Origin: JAYWFX01 sp043778575
GTDB lineage: Bacteria; Patescibacteriota; JACMRA01
Length of the DNA stretch: 18,243 bases
Direction: 5' to 3'
Assembly: GCA_043778575.1 (NCBI GenBank)
Contig: JAYWFX010000082.1
Span: 1-18,243 of the forward strand
This document shows positions 6,044 to 13,618 of this stretch, in pieces (positions within the stretch are counted from its first letter, which is position 1; each line of letters opens with the position of its first letter). Made by a program: the position numbers and the translations under genes. The notes under the pieces are model-generated. The model was not told the DNA's origin, searched no databases, and worked only from the letters and a program-made list of their open reading frames with translations.

Positions 6044-6603
6044 TGAAAATATTTTTAGTTCGACATGCACACGTTGGATATGAAACCGAACTGGGTACAA
6101 AATACAAGACACCAGTTTATGGTGAGCACTTATCTCCTCTCGGGTGGGGTCAATCCCTAGAGCTGGATTATTTGTTAGCCAAAACAGAGGTTCAATTCGA
6201 TGCTCTATATAGTTCAGATTATTGCAGAGCTGTTGAAACTATTACACCAATAAGTCTTCGAAACAAGCAAAAAATTACAGAGTTTTCTGAGCTTCGAGAG
6301 GTGGAAGTGAGTCTAGGCGCTGAATCTTTTTCCGAAGCAAGTACACGAATCAAAGGAATTCTGATCAAACTCTCACAAAATCATGATTCAAATTCAACAA
6401 TCTTAGTGGCTACCCATGGGATTTTAATGGAGTCTTTCTTTCAAAAAACTTTTGGCGAGTTAAAAAATCGAGTCTTGTGGCTAGATGTCTATTCACTCGA
6501 TTTGATTGGTGATGTCTTTTCAAACCTCCACAGAGAACTGCACCTAATTCCAGAAAATCAATCTGATCATTCCAAACTCAATTATTATCCAAAATTATCA
6601 TAA
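6043..6603 (+). CDS. Histidine phosphatase superfamily protein (phosphoglycerate mutase-like)
   Basis: This 186-residue protein has the branch-1 histidine phosphatase signature. The phospho-accepting His8 is in LVRHAH, Arg62 is in SSDYCRAVET, an acidic residue lies near Glu83-Glu86 in ELREVE, and the second catalytic His125 is in VATHG. The size suits small phosphatases such as alpha-ribazole phosphatase-like or SixA/GpmB-like enzymes more than true phosphoglycerate mutase. The substrate cannot be told. The first motif is RHAH rather than the more common RHG or RHGE, which is tolerated in the superfamily. It is the first gene of a same-strand run; the glycosyltransferase begins 7 bases after it, so the two are probably co-transcribed. 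Confidence 0.85.
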   Translation: MKIFLVRHAHVGYETELGTKYKTPVYGEHLSPLGWGQSLELDYLLAKTEVQFDALYSSDYCRAVETITPISLRNKQKITEFSELREVEVSLGAESFSEASTRIKGILIKLSQNHDSNSTILVATHGILMESFFQKTFGELKNRVLWLDVYSLDLIGDVFSNLHRELHLIPENQSDHSKLNYYPKLS

Positions 6604-6609
6604 TCTGCT

Positions 6610-7770
6610 ATGAAAGTTGCTATTGTTCATGATTACTTATTTCAGTTTGGCGGGGCAGAAAAAGTGGTTGAAGCCTGGCTCGACATGTATCCTCAAGCAG
6701 AAATATACACCAGCTTTTTTGTACCTGAAAAGTTTAATACCTCAGAATCAATCACCAAAGCCTATACTGAAAACAGAATTTATACGAGCATTGCACAGTG
6801 TATTTTTTCTTTCAGATTCATGCACAGATTTCAGAAGCACTTTTTTTGGTTGTATCCACTAGTTATGAGACTAGTAAAAGTTCAGGGTTGTGATATAGTT
6901 CTCACCTCAAGTACAGACTGTGGAAAGCAAATACAACTCAAAAACAATAAAAAAATTATTCACTATTGCCACTCACCTACCCGATACCTCCATGGTTTAA
7001 CTACAGAAGCAGACCACAATAGCCTAAATACGATCTATAAAATATTTATACCGCTGTTTATCCCATTTTTACGGTGGTTAGATTTGCGTGCCGTTAAAAA
7101 TCTCAATGCTCTAGAAACTGTTTGGCTAGCTAATTCAGAGTTTATCAAAACAACCATCAAACAGGTTTATCTCACAGATTCTACAGTGGTTTACCCACCG
7201 ATTGAACTGGATAAGTTTCTCAATCTAAAGAGGACAGGCGGTGGTGATTTTTATTTGTGTCACGGTAGGATTTCTTTCCACAAACGAATTGATTTAGCGA
7301 TTGTAGCCTGCTTGGAGTTAGGAAAAAAGCTCAAGATTAGCGGTACAGCAGGTTTCCAAAAACAAATGGATGATCTGGTAAAATTAGTGACTGACTATGA
7401 AAAAAAACACCCAGAAAAAAAGGGGTTGATTGAGTTTCTCGGCAGGACTAGTGATGAGCAATATTTTGACCTCATAAATCACTGTAAAGGTTTCTTATTC
7501 CCGGGAAAAGAGGATTTTGGGATTGCACCTATTGAGATTTTAGCTGCGGGAGTACCAGTGATTGCCTATCAGTCTGGAGGTGCTTTAGAGTATGTAAAAG
7601 AGAGTTTAAATGGAGTATTTTTCCCTGATCAGACAGTAGATAGTTTGATTATGGGAATTCAAAGATTTGAGCAGGTTACAAACTGGAATACTGAGCAAAT
7701 TCGTGAAAGCTCATTACCATTTAGTTTAGCAGTCTTTCGACAAAAGATTACCCAATTTGCCAACAACTAA
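6610..7770 (+). CDS. Glycosyltransferase family 4 (GT-B fold)
   Basis: This 386-residue retaining glycosyltransferase has a GT-B fold. The N-terminal domain begins KVAIVHDYLFQFGGAEKVVE, whose GGAE loop contacts the acceptor or the phosphate in GT4 enzymes. HYCHSPTRYLHGL (118-130) is typical of mannosyltransferase-like GT4 members such as the WbaZ group. The C-terminal nucleotide-sugar domain has HGRISFHKR (218-226) and the EX7E motif, Glu301 to Glu309 in EDFGIAPIE, followed by AAGVPVIAYQSGG. It has no signal peptide or membrane helix, so it probably works at the inner face of the membrane. It likely adds a sugar to a lipid-linked surface glycan; the donor is not determined here, though galE in the window would supply UDP-galactose. 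Confidence 0.88.
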   Translation: MKVAIVHDYLFQFGGAEKVVEAWLDMYPQAEIYTSFFVPEKFNTSESITKAYTENRIYTSIAQCIFSFRFMHRFQKHFFWLYPLVMRLVKVQGCDIVLTSSTDCGKQIQLKNNKKIIHYCHSPTRYLHGLTTEADHNSLNTIYKIFIPLFIPFLRWLDLRAVKNLNALETVWLANSEFIKTTIKQVYLTDSTVVYPPIELDKFLNLKRTGGGDFYLCHGRISFHKRIDLAIVACLELGKKLKISGTAGFQKQMDDLVKLVTDYEKKHPEKKGLIEFLGRTSDEQYFDLINHCKGFLFPGKEDFGIAPIEILAAGVPVIAYQSGGALEYVKESLNGVFFPDQTVDSLIMGIQRFEQVTNWNTEQIRESSLPFSLAVFRQKITQFANN

Positions 7771-7814
7771 AATAACAGCTTGGAGTCATTGTAATAATCT
7801 TAAAAAAATTGAAT

Positions 7815-8372
7815 ATGGAATTGACTACAAATAGCAGAATTGAACAAAAAGAATGGCAACATATTAGGGAAACAGCCAAAGTTATTCTCACAACAAGAGC
7901 AATATTAGTAAGCAAAGACAACAGGGGTGATGATTGGGTATATGTGCAATCTGCAGACAGAACAAAAAGAGGTATTGGTATCGTTCCAGAATTACCTGGT
8001 GGCAAAGTTGATAAAGGTGAAACTGTGTTAGAAGGGCTTTTAAAAGAAGTCAGAGAAGAGGCTGGATTAACAATTGAAACAATCAAAACCAATGATGAAC
8101 TGAATGAATTAGAGGTTGGTAGCTTGATGTATCAATTCCCTGATAAACCAGATTGTTATGGCGAGGTTCATATATTTGCGGTAGTGGTAGACCAAGATGC
8201 CTACACTCAAATACAACCAGAAGGTCTGAATGAAGACAAAATTGTAGGTGGTAGCTGGGTTAGACTTGAGGAACTGGCTACTCAGCTCAAAGAAACAACA
8301 ATGTCAAATATTGGATACGCAGACATCGACTGGGATAAACTCAAAAAGCTGGCTCAGGATACAATACACTAA
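7815..8372 (+). CDS. Nudix hydrolase
   Basis: The protein has 185 residues from the ATG at 7815; a TTG two codons upstream is possible. The Nudix box runs from Gly63 to Leu85. Its first part is GKVDKGE, and its last part is KEVREEAGL in place of the consensus REUXEEXGU, so the leading Arg is Lys77. The metal-binding glutamates Glu81 and Glu82 are kept. Nudix enzymes cleave nucleoside diphosphates linked to another group; here the substrate is unknown. The tail GGSWVRLEEL is the usual end of the fold. It lies between the glycosyltransferase and rel, 13 bases before rel, so it may share a transcript with rel. Confidence 0.9.
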   Translation: MELTTNSRIEQKEWQHIRETAKVILTTRAILVSKDNRGDDWVYVQSADRTKRGIGIVPELPGGKVDKGETVLEGLLKEVREEAGLTIETIKTNDELNELEVGSLMYQFPDKPDCYGEVHIFAVVVDQDAYTQIQPEGLNEDKIVGGSWVRLEELATQLKETTMSNIGYADIDWDKLKKLAQDTIH

Positions 8373-8385
8373 CACACCATTCAAT

Positions 8386-9885
8386 ATGAACGAAGCAGGA
8401 ATAAGCACTACCGATTTACAGATTGCCAGTGGTCAGCTGTGGTCAAAACTACAACCATTTATTGGTTATTTAGATGCAGATGAGTACAAGGTGGTGGAGT
8501 TAGCATTTACGCAAATGGTGTTAGCCCATGATGAGGTCAGAAGAAAAAGTGGCGAGTACTATATCATCCACCCAGTGGCAGCATGCATTACGCTAGCGGA
8601 GATTCAGATGGACTATGCGACTTTAGCTGCCACACTACTCCATGATGTTCCTGAGGACACCCAAGTGAGCCTAAAAGACCTGAGCAAAGACTTTAGTCCC
8701 GAAATAGTATTTTTAATCGAAGGAGTGACCAAGCTTAGTGCGATTCGATACCAAGGAGAGGAAAAATATGCAGAAAATCTCAGGAGGATGTTTGTGGCTA
8801 TGAGCAAGGACTTGAGAGTAATTTTCATCAAACTTGCTGATAGACTTCACAATCTGCAGACACTTGGGCACGTAAACCCTGAAAAACAACATCGAATAGC
8901 TCTCGAGAGTTTAGAAATTTATGCACGTATAGCAGAGAGACTGGGGATGAGTTATTTTCAAAACGAAATTGAGGAGGCAGTCTTCCCCTATTTATACCCA
9001 GATGTTTACAGTGAATTTGTCCGCAATTCCAGCCTAGCAATAGGAAAGCGTACTCAGTTTTTAGATTCAACACTAAAAAAAACACAGCTAATATTGGATC
9101 AAAACAGCGTCACCACAAATAAAATCTATGGTCGTACAAAAAAACACTACTCAATTTTTAAAAAGATAAGCTCCAAAGAAAAAACTATAGATGATTTGTA
9201 TGATTTGGTAGCACTGCGAATAATAGTGGATTCTATCGAGGATTGTTATTTTGTGATGTCTATTTTACACAACCATTTCACCATTTCACCTAGCAGAATC
9301 AAGGACTATATCGCTCATCCAAAACCAAATGGCTACCAAAGTCTCCAACTTGCTGCGTTTGATGAAAAAAATCAAATGTGGTTTGAATTCCAAATACGAA
9401 CCAGCGAAATGCACGAATTTGCAGAGTATGGAGCTGCAGCACATTTTATATACAAATCTAAAATGCAGAGACGCGAAAGCACCCAATTTGTAAATAGTGA
9501 AAACTACAAATGGATAAATGAGTTGGTTGATTTAGGAAAGGAGGAATTGTCACCAGAAGAATATTTAAAAAAGGTAAAGCTCGACCTGTTCCAAGATCAA
9601 ATCTTTGTTATGACTCCCAAGAGTGACGCAATTAGTCTACCAGCTGGATCTTCGTGCCTAGATTTTGCTTTTCAAATCCATGGAGACGTAGGTGAACACG
9701 CTATGATGGCAAAAATAAACGGTCAAATTGTACGCTTGAATCATACACTTACAAACGGTGATATAGTAGAAATACTCACAGACAAAAGACAAAAACCCTC
9801 AAAAGACTGGCTTAACTGGGTATCAACCAGAACTGCCCGCAAATATATTCGTAGCTGGCTAAGACAACATTCAGACCCTCTTTAA
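8386..9885 (+). CDS. Short bifunctional (p)ppGpp synthetase/hydrolase (Rel/SpoT) without the C-terminal regulatory domains
   Basis: The ATG at 8386 gives 499 residues; an upstream extension would overlap the Nudix gene. Domain order is HD hydrolase (about 40-200) with His62, HDVPEDT at 86-92 and ADRLHNLQTL, all intact. The synthetase follows (about 240-350) with GRTKKHYSIFKK, YDLVALRI, RIKD at 304-307, the loop PKPNGYQSL and EFQIRT containing the catalytic Glu334. The TGS domain is at about 400-465. The protein then stops about 35 residues later, so the ZBD/RIS and ACT domains of the usual 700-plus-residue Rel are missing. RIKD is the RxKD form seen in bifunctional enzymes. The His after GYQSL in most homologues is Gln321. 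It likely makes and degrades (p)ppGpp, with ribosome sensing probably altered. Confidence 0.93.
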   Translation: MNEAGISTTDLQIASGQLWSKLQPFIGYLDADEYKVVELAFTQMVLAHDEVRRKSGEYYIIHPVAACITLAEIQMDYATLAATLLHDVPEDTQVSLKDLSKDFSPEIVFLIEGVTKLSAIRYQGEEKYAENLRRMFVAMSKDLRVIFIKLADRLHNLQTLGHVNPEKQHRIALESLEIYARIAERLGMSYFQNEIEEAVFPYLYPDVYSEFVRNSSLAIGKRTQFLDSTLKKTQLILDQNSVTTNKIYGRTKKHYSIFKKISSKEKTIDDLYDLVALRIIVDSIEDCYFVMSILHNHFTISPSRIKDYIAHPKPNGYQSLQLAAFDEKNQMWFEFQIRTSEMHEFAEYGAAAHFIYKSKMQRRESTQFVNSENYKWINELVDLGKEELSPEEYLKKVKLDLFQDQIFVMTPKSDAISLPAGSSCLDFAFQIHGDVGEHAMMAKINGQIVRLNHTLTNGDIVEILTDKRQKPSKDWLNWVSTRTARKYIRSWLRQHSDPL

Positions 9886-9925
9886 ATCAAAAAAAGCAGC
9901 CCATACTAATTGCTAAACGCACGGC

Positions 9926-9949
9926 AAAAAAGGTGGCTCGAAAGCCACC
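9926..9949 (-). terminator. Intrinsic terminator of groES-groEL
   Basis: GGTGGCT (9932-9938) and AGCCACC (9943-9949) form a perfect 7-base stem with a CGAA loop. On the minus strand it is followed directly by six Ts (9931 to 9926), a classic terminator for groEL. On the plus strand, ATTTTT follows after a gap of several bases, so it may also slow transcripts from rel. Confidence 0.85.
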
Positions 9950-9975
9950 AGATGTATTTTTGTGAGAGTGCTGTT

Positions 9976-11616
9976 TTAATACATACCTCCCATTCCGCTC
10001 ATATCAGGACCAGCTGGAGAAGCCTTTTCATCCTTTGGTTCCTCGATAATTGCGACCTCTGTAGTGATAATTGAACCTGCTACAGATGAGGCATTGAGGA
10101 CTGCCTGCTCAACAACCATAACTGGATCGATAATACCAGCTGCGAGCATGTCTTTGACTTCTGTCATCGAACTAAAGTCAAAACCAATTTTTGGATCCCC
10201 CACAATCTTGTGAAGAGTGATTGACACATCATAAACACCTGCGTTTTGTGCAATTGCTCTAAATGGAGTCAGAAGTGCATGCTTAAAAATACGCACACCT
10301 ACCTTTTCATCAGTATCCATAGTTTTTGTTTCCAACTCAGTCAAAGCCTCTGACATACGAACTAAAGTGACAGCTCCACCCGGAACTACACCCTTTGCGA
10401 TAGCAGCTTTTGTGGCATTCAAAGCATCTTCAATGACATATTTGAGCTCTTTCATTTCTACTTCTGTAGCAGCACCTACCTTGATGACACCAACTCCTCC
10501 GACGAGCTTTGCCACACGCTCAGCAATTTTTTCTTTATCATAATCGGATTTAGTCTCCAGATATGCTTGATTTAGTCCACTTACTCTCACTTTGATTTGA
10601 TCTTTATCACCCTTTCCACCTACAATCGTAGTGGTATCTTTAGTCATGACTACTCTATCTGCAGATCCTAAATCATCTACGGTCACAGTCTTGAGCTGCA
10701 TTCCGAGGTCACTAGAAACAAAAGTAGCACCAGTAAGCACAGCTATATCCTCGAGCATAGCCTTTCTCCTATCACCAAAAGCAGGGGCTTGGACGCCATA
10801 GACATTGAAAATACCTCGCATCTTGTTCAGAACAAAAGTAGCTAACGCTTCTCCTTCTATATCCTCAGCGATGATTACTAAATCTTTTTTGCCCTGTTGT
10901 GCCATTGCCTCGATAACTGGAAGAACATCCTGAATACTGCTAATCTTTTTATCGGTTATCAAAATCAGAGGTTTCTCGGCTACAGCTTCCATGCGATTGG
11001 TATCAGTGACAAAATACGGTGATTTATATCCCTTATCAAACTGCATACCCTCAACCACATCTACCTCAGTTTTGTTTGAGTCACCATTTTGAACAGTAGC
11101 AACGCCATTTACACCGATTTTCTCGAGGACATCAGCAATCATCTCACCAATCTCACGGCTTTTACTCGAAATAGTAGCTACGTTCGCTTTTTGCTCTCGA
11201 GTCGTGATTGGAGTAGCAACTTTACTCAAATACCCAAGGCTAAAGTCTACAGCAGCTCTGATTCCATTTCGAAGTTTTACTGGATCACTACCAGCCTCAA
11301 CCACCTTTAAACCTTCGTTGACCAAAGCGCCCGATAAGACGGCTGTCAGACTAGTTCCATCTCCTGCTACATCATTCGTTTTACTAGCAGCCTGCTGGAT
11401 TAGGGACACACCTAGCTGCTCATACCCTTCGAGCTCAACTGCTTTTGCGATAGTTACACCATCATTTGACACGTCAGGAGCACCGTAGCTTTTTGCAATT
11501 ACACTAGTTCTACCCTTTGGACCATAACTTGTCTGCACTGCTTTTACCACAGTATTTACTCCACTTTGAATTGCTTTTCGAGCATCAGTTCCAAATTTAA
11601 TAAGTTTTTTAGCCAT
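9976..11616 (-). CDS. groEL: Chaperonin GroEL (60 kDa)
   Basis: This 546-residue group I chaperonin is of normal length. It forms the double-ring folding chamber with GroES as lid. Seen are SYGPKGR (the LGPKGRN region), DGVTIAKAVELE, the ATP-binding NDVAGDGTS (usually GDGTT, so Thr to Ser), KVGAATEVEMKE with the ATPase Asp in IEDALNATKAA, and VPGGAV in place of the common VPGGG. The tail ends with a short Gly-Met-rich segment, SGMGGMY, like the flexible GGM tail of other GroEL proteins. It follows groES by 46 bases in the standard operon order. No Shine-Dalgarno site stands before the ATG, where the sequence is only A/T. Confidence 0.98.
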   Translation of the reverse strand: MAKKLIKFGTDARKAIQSGVNTVVKAVQTSYGPKGRTSVIAKSYGAPDVSNDGVTIAKAVELEGYEQLGVSLIQQAASKTNDVAGDGTSLTAVLSGALVNEGLKVVEAGSDPVKLRNGIRAAVDFSLGYLSKVATPITTREQKANVATISSKSREIGEMIADVLEKIGVNGVATVQNGDSNKTEVDVVEGMQFDKGYKSPYFVTDTNRMEAVAEKPLILITDKKISSIQDVLPVIEAMAQQGKKDLVIIAEDIEGEALATFVLNKMRGIFNVYGVQAPAFGDRRKAMLEDIAVLTGATFVSSDLGMQLKTVTVDDLGSADRVVMTKDTTTIVGGKGDKDQIKVRVSGLNQAYLETKSDYDKEKIAERVAKLVGGVGVIKVGAATEVEMKELKYVIEDALNATKAAIAKGVVPGGAVTLVRMSEALTELETKTMDTDEKVGVRIFKHALLTPFRAIAQNAGVYDVSITLHKIVGDPKIGFDFSSMTEVKDMLAAGIIDPVMVVEQAVLNASSVAGSIITTEVAIIEEPKDEKASPAGPDMSGMGGMY

Positions 11617-11662
11617 ATAATATTTTTTTAGATTAAAATTCTTTAGATTGAGGTTTGTTGGT

Positions 11663-11962
11663 TTAATTTCCTAGAATTGCGATAATGTCTTTTCCATTTA
11701 CTACCTTGTATACAATTTCAGTATCTACATCGTCTTTGACCTCTTCGCCTGAGTATTTACCAAACATGACGTTATCACCTACTTTGAGACCAAGCTGAGT
11801 CACGTTTTCCTCTTCTCCAATTCCACTCGCAATTGCAATAATTTCTCCAATAGCCTGTTCGTTTTCAGGTTTTGCTGACAGGATAATCCCCGAGCTAGAC
11901 ACACTTTTCTGCTTGTTAAGTCTCACTACGACTCGATTTCCTAAAGGTTTGATAATTGTCAT
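11663..11962 (-). CDS. groES: Co-chaperonin GroES (10 kDa)
   Basis: The ATG at 11962 gives 99 residues beginning TIIKPLGNRVVVRL, the canonical GroES start. A start at 11995 would add 11 unrelated residues. The mobile loop that touches GroEL is SVSSSGIILS (about 20-29). GIGEEENV and VGDNVMFGKYSGEEV follow, then the closing strand ending DIIAIL. It is the first gene of the groES-groEL operon. No CIRCE element (HrcA operator) is visible upstream, so heat-shock control by HrcA is not supported by the sequence. Confidence 0.97.
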   Translation of the reverse strand: MTIIKPLGNRVVVRLNKQKSVSSSGIILSAKPENEQAIGEIIAIASGIGEEENVTQLGLKVGDNVMFGKYSGEEVKDDVDTEIVYKVVNGKDIIAILGN

Positions 11963-12000
11963 AATAGAATACAAATTTAGCTTGTAACTTAGCAATCAGT

Positions 12001-12032
12001 AGTATAAATTGCCAGAACTTGTCAAGAGTCAA
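12001..12032 (-). promoter_or_regulatory. Probable groES promoter region
   Basis: On the minus strand, TTGACT (12032 to 12027) and TTGACA (12025 to 12020) stand in tandem upstream of TATACT (12006 to 12001). The spacings are 20 and 13 bases, neither ideal. TACTAC, 15 bases from TTGACA, is another possible -10. The boxes are good but the exact pairing is uncertain. Confidence 0.4.
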
Positions 12033-12050
12033 AGTTGAATTATATGTTTA

Positions 12051-12088
12051 TTGCTAAAATTAAATACTTAGGATATACTCCTTATACT
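12051..12088 (+). promoter_or_regulatory. Promoter of the small gene at 12098 with a doubled -10 hexamer
   Basis: TTGCTA (12051-12056) is 17 bases ahead of TATACT (12074-12079). A second TATACT follows at 12083-12088, nine bases on. Using the second hexamer, transcription would begin about 12095, almost on the ATG. Confidence 0.5.
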
Positions 12089-12097
12089 AAGTAATAA

Positions 12098-12346
12098 ATG
12101 CATATGTTAGAATCACCAAAAACAGAACAAACAAAAACAGATTCAGAAAAACAAAGACTCACTCAACTACTACAAGAACTAAAAAACTTCGCTAACAATT
12201 ATTCTGATCAGTTAAAAAGTTCAGGAAAAAAGAATGAGATCTCACAAGGATTCACTGATGTTAATGAGATGATAATAGAAGGGAATAATCGAACTGTTGA
12301 AATGATGAGAATTTTACAAGCATTAATAGAGTCTAATTGTGGCTAA
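12098..12346 (+). CDS. Small hypothetical protein (82 aa)
   Basis: This is a polar, mostly helical protein of 82 residues. The N-terminal half is rich in Lys, Gln, Thr and Glu (residues 5-30) and reads like a coiled coil or amphipathic helix (RLTQLLQELKNFANNY). The C-terminal half has another helix, RTVEMMRILQALIESN. I know no family for it. It has its own promoter-like sequence and lies divergent from groES and convergent with mltG, whose stop is 30 bases away. The ATG two codons downstream (12104) is an alternative start. The good promoter and sensible codon use make it likely real; the function is unknown. Confidence 0.6.
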   Translation: MHMLESPKTEQTKTDSEKQRLTQLLQELKNFANNYSDQLKSSGKKNEISQGFTDVNEMIIEGNNRTVEMMRILQALIESNCG

Positions 12347-12375
12347 ACAAATATCTTAGAAATACGATAGATGGA

Positions 12376-13548
12376 CTACAGCCCACTATTTATCTCTTTT
12401 ACTTTTTCTATAATCTGATTGAATTCATTGTCATTGGATGCAAAGTAGGTCTTTCCAGTTAGATCTGCTACAAAAAATAAATTGCTGTCTTGGGATGGGT
12501 TCAGGGTTGCTAATATGTTGTCATACTGAGGATTAGTTATCGGCCCGATGGGATAAGATGCTATTTGATATGTGTTATACAGGTGCTCAAACACTCCATC
12601 ATTGAGATATCTACAACCTTCACGCACAAAGGTTGACTCACACAGCTTGTAGGGTTGACCGTATTCTACTGTCGGATTGGATTGCCATTTCATACCACTA
12701 GCTATTCGATTCAAAAACACCCGTGCTACACCTCTTCGCTCATCCCCCAGCTCAGCTCTATTAGAATTAGTTACACCTTTTGTTCTACCTGTCTCTTTTT
12801 CTAAGACACTTGCGAGTGTTAGGGATTTGTAAAAATCAGCTGAATTTGTCTGTTTTGATACATTATTCCAAACTTTTTTCTGAAAATTATTGAGTAGCTT
12901 CTTGTATACATCGCCAGCTGTAGTTGGCAACACAAAAGTATATGTATCAGGATACAAATAGCCCTCAGGATAATATTTGACACACGATCTCATATCTCCA
13001 TATTTGCAGTTGAGTGGCTCGGGCAAAAAAACATACTCCGCGGTACTAAAATTAGCTGGATTCATAGCAAAGTCTCTAAATTCTGTAGCTTGTATAATAC
13101 CACTTTTTTCTAGTTTCACAGCCATATCATCCAGATCATCACCTTCAATAAGTGTCACTTTGGCAGTTTTTACCTTGGTTTGCTCTTGGAGATCTTTGGT
13201 TTTTTGTTTTGTTTGGTCATCAATCTGCTTGAGTATCTGCTCTGGATTGCTGGGGACTAAAATAGAATATTCACCAGTCTGCAAAGGACTAACTGGGTGG
13301 AGTTTCTCTTGCCACAAAAAACCACTAGTAGAAATAATTGCCTGCTTTTTAAAAAGTGTGTCAGCTACAATACTTATATTCTCACCTTTTTCTACAGTTA
13401 TTAAAACCTTACCATTAGGTGAATTTTTAGGAATTCCGACGAACGATTGATAAAAATTATAGCAACTAAAAACTACTACGCTAAATATAAAGACTACTAC
13501 AATACAGTACACTATTTTATTTACACCAAATGGTCTGCTCTTTTTCAT
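12376..13548 (-). CDS. mltG: Endolytic murein transglycosylase MltG (YceG-like)
   Basis: This 390-residue membrane-anchored enzyme cuts nascent peptidoglycan glycan strands. A single N-terminal membrane helix (about 12-30) follows KKSRPFGVNK. A LysM-like region, ITVEKGENISIVADTLFKK, comes next. The catalytic domain shows YPEGYLYPDTY (193-203), the catalytic Glu250 in LASVLEKET, RRGVARVFLNRIASGMKWQSNPTV broken over 271-293, and YNTYQIASYPIGPITNP (324-340). All match the YceG family, and the key glutamate is kept. The length is slightly above E. coli MltG (340), owing to a Lys/Gln-rich linker at 110-130 and a two-Cys insertion around 181-189. It is divergent from the uppP-like gene and shares its -35 region. 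Confidence 0.94.
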   Translation of the reverse strand: MKKSRPFGVNKIVYCIVVVFIFSVVVFSCYNFYQSFVGIPKNSPNGKVLITVEKGENISIVADTLFKKQAIISTSGFLWQEKLHPVSPLQTGEYSILVPSNPEQILKQIDDQTKQKTKDLQEQTKVKTAKVTLIEGDDLDDMAVKLEKSGIIQATEFRDFAMNPANFSTAEYVFLPEPLNCKYGDMRSCVKYYPEGYLYPDTYTFVLPTTAGDVYKKLLNNFQKKVWNNVSKQTNSADFYKSLTLASVLEKETGRTKGVTNSNRAELGDERRGVARVFLNRIASGMKWQSNPTVEYGQPYKLCESTFVREGCRYLNDGVFEHLYNTYQIASYPIGPITNPQYDNILATLNPSQDSNLFFVADLTGKTYFASNDNEFNQIIEKVKEINSGL

Positions 13549-13554
13549 TTCACC

Positions 13555-13607
13555 AGTCTAAGGTAGACTATTACTCACTTGTCAAACAGTAAAAATCCGT
13601 CTATAAA
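13555..13607. promoter_or_regulatory. Divergent mltG/uppP-like promoters sharing one -35 box
   Basis: The seven bases TTGTCAA at 13579-13585 serve both strands. Plus: TTGTCA, 17 bases, then TATAAA (13602-13607), for the gene at 13619. Minus: TTGACA (13585 to 13580), 19 bases, then TAGACT (13560 to 13555), for mltG, whose ATG begins at 13548. The predicted starts leave about five bases before the plus-strand ATG and none before mltG. The plus-strand pair is strong. The minus-strand spacing is long. Confidence 0.6.
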
Positions 13608-13618
13608 TTTTAGAGAAG

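Noticed and set aside
9976..11616. Open frames antisense to groEL, ribA, ribB, rel and mltG.
   Set aside because: They are antisense to strongly conserved genes, have low-complexity Ser/Thr-rich translations, and have no family likeness or promoters.
11963..12097. CIRCE (HrcA operator) upstream of groES.
   Set aside because: There is no TTAGCACTC or GAGTGCTAA half site. The region only has promoter-like boxes.
12356..12369. The 14-mer TTAGAAATACGATA occurs also near 16058.
   Set aside because: One copy follows a stop codon and the other precedes rpsD, with no shared setting. It is probably chance in AT-rich DNA.
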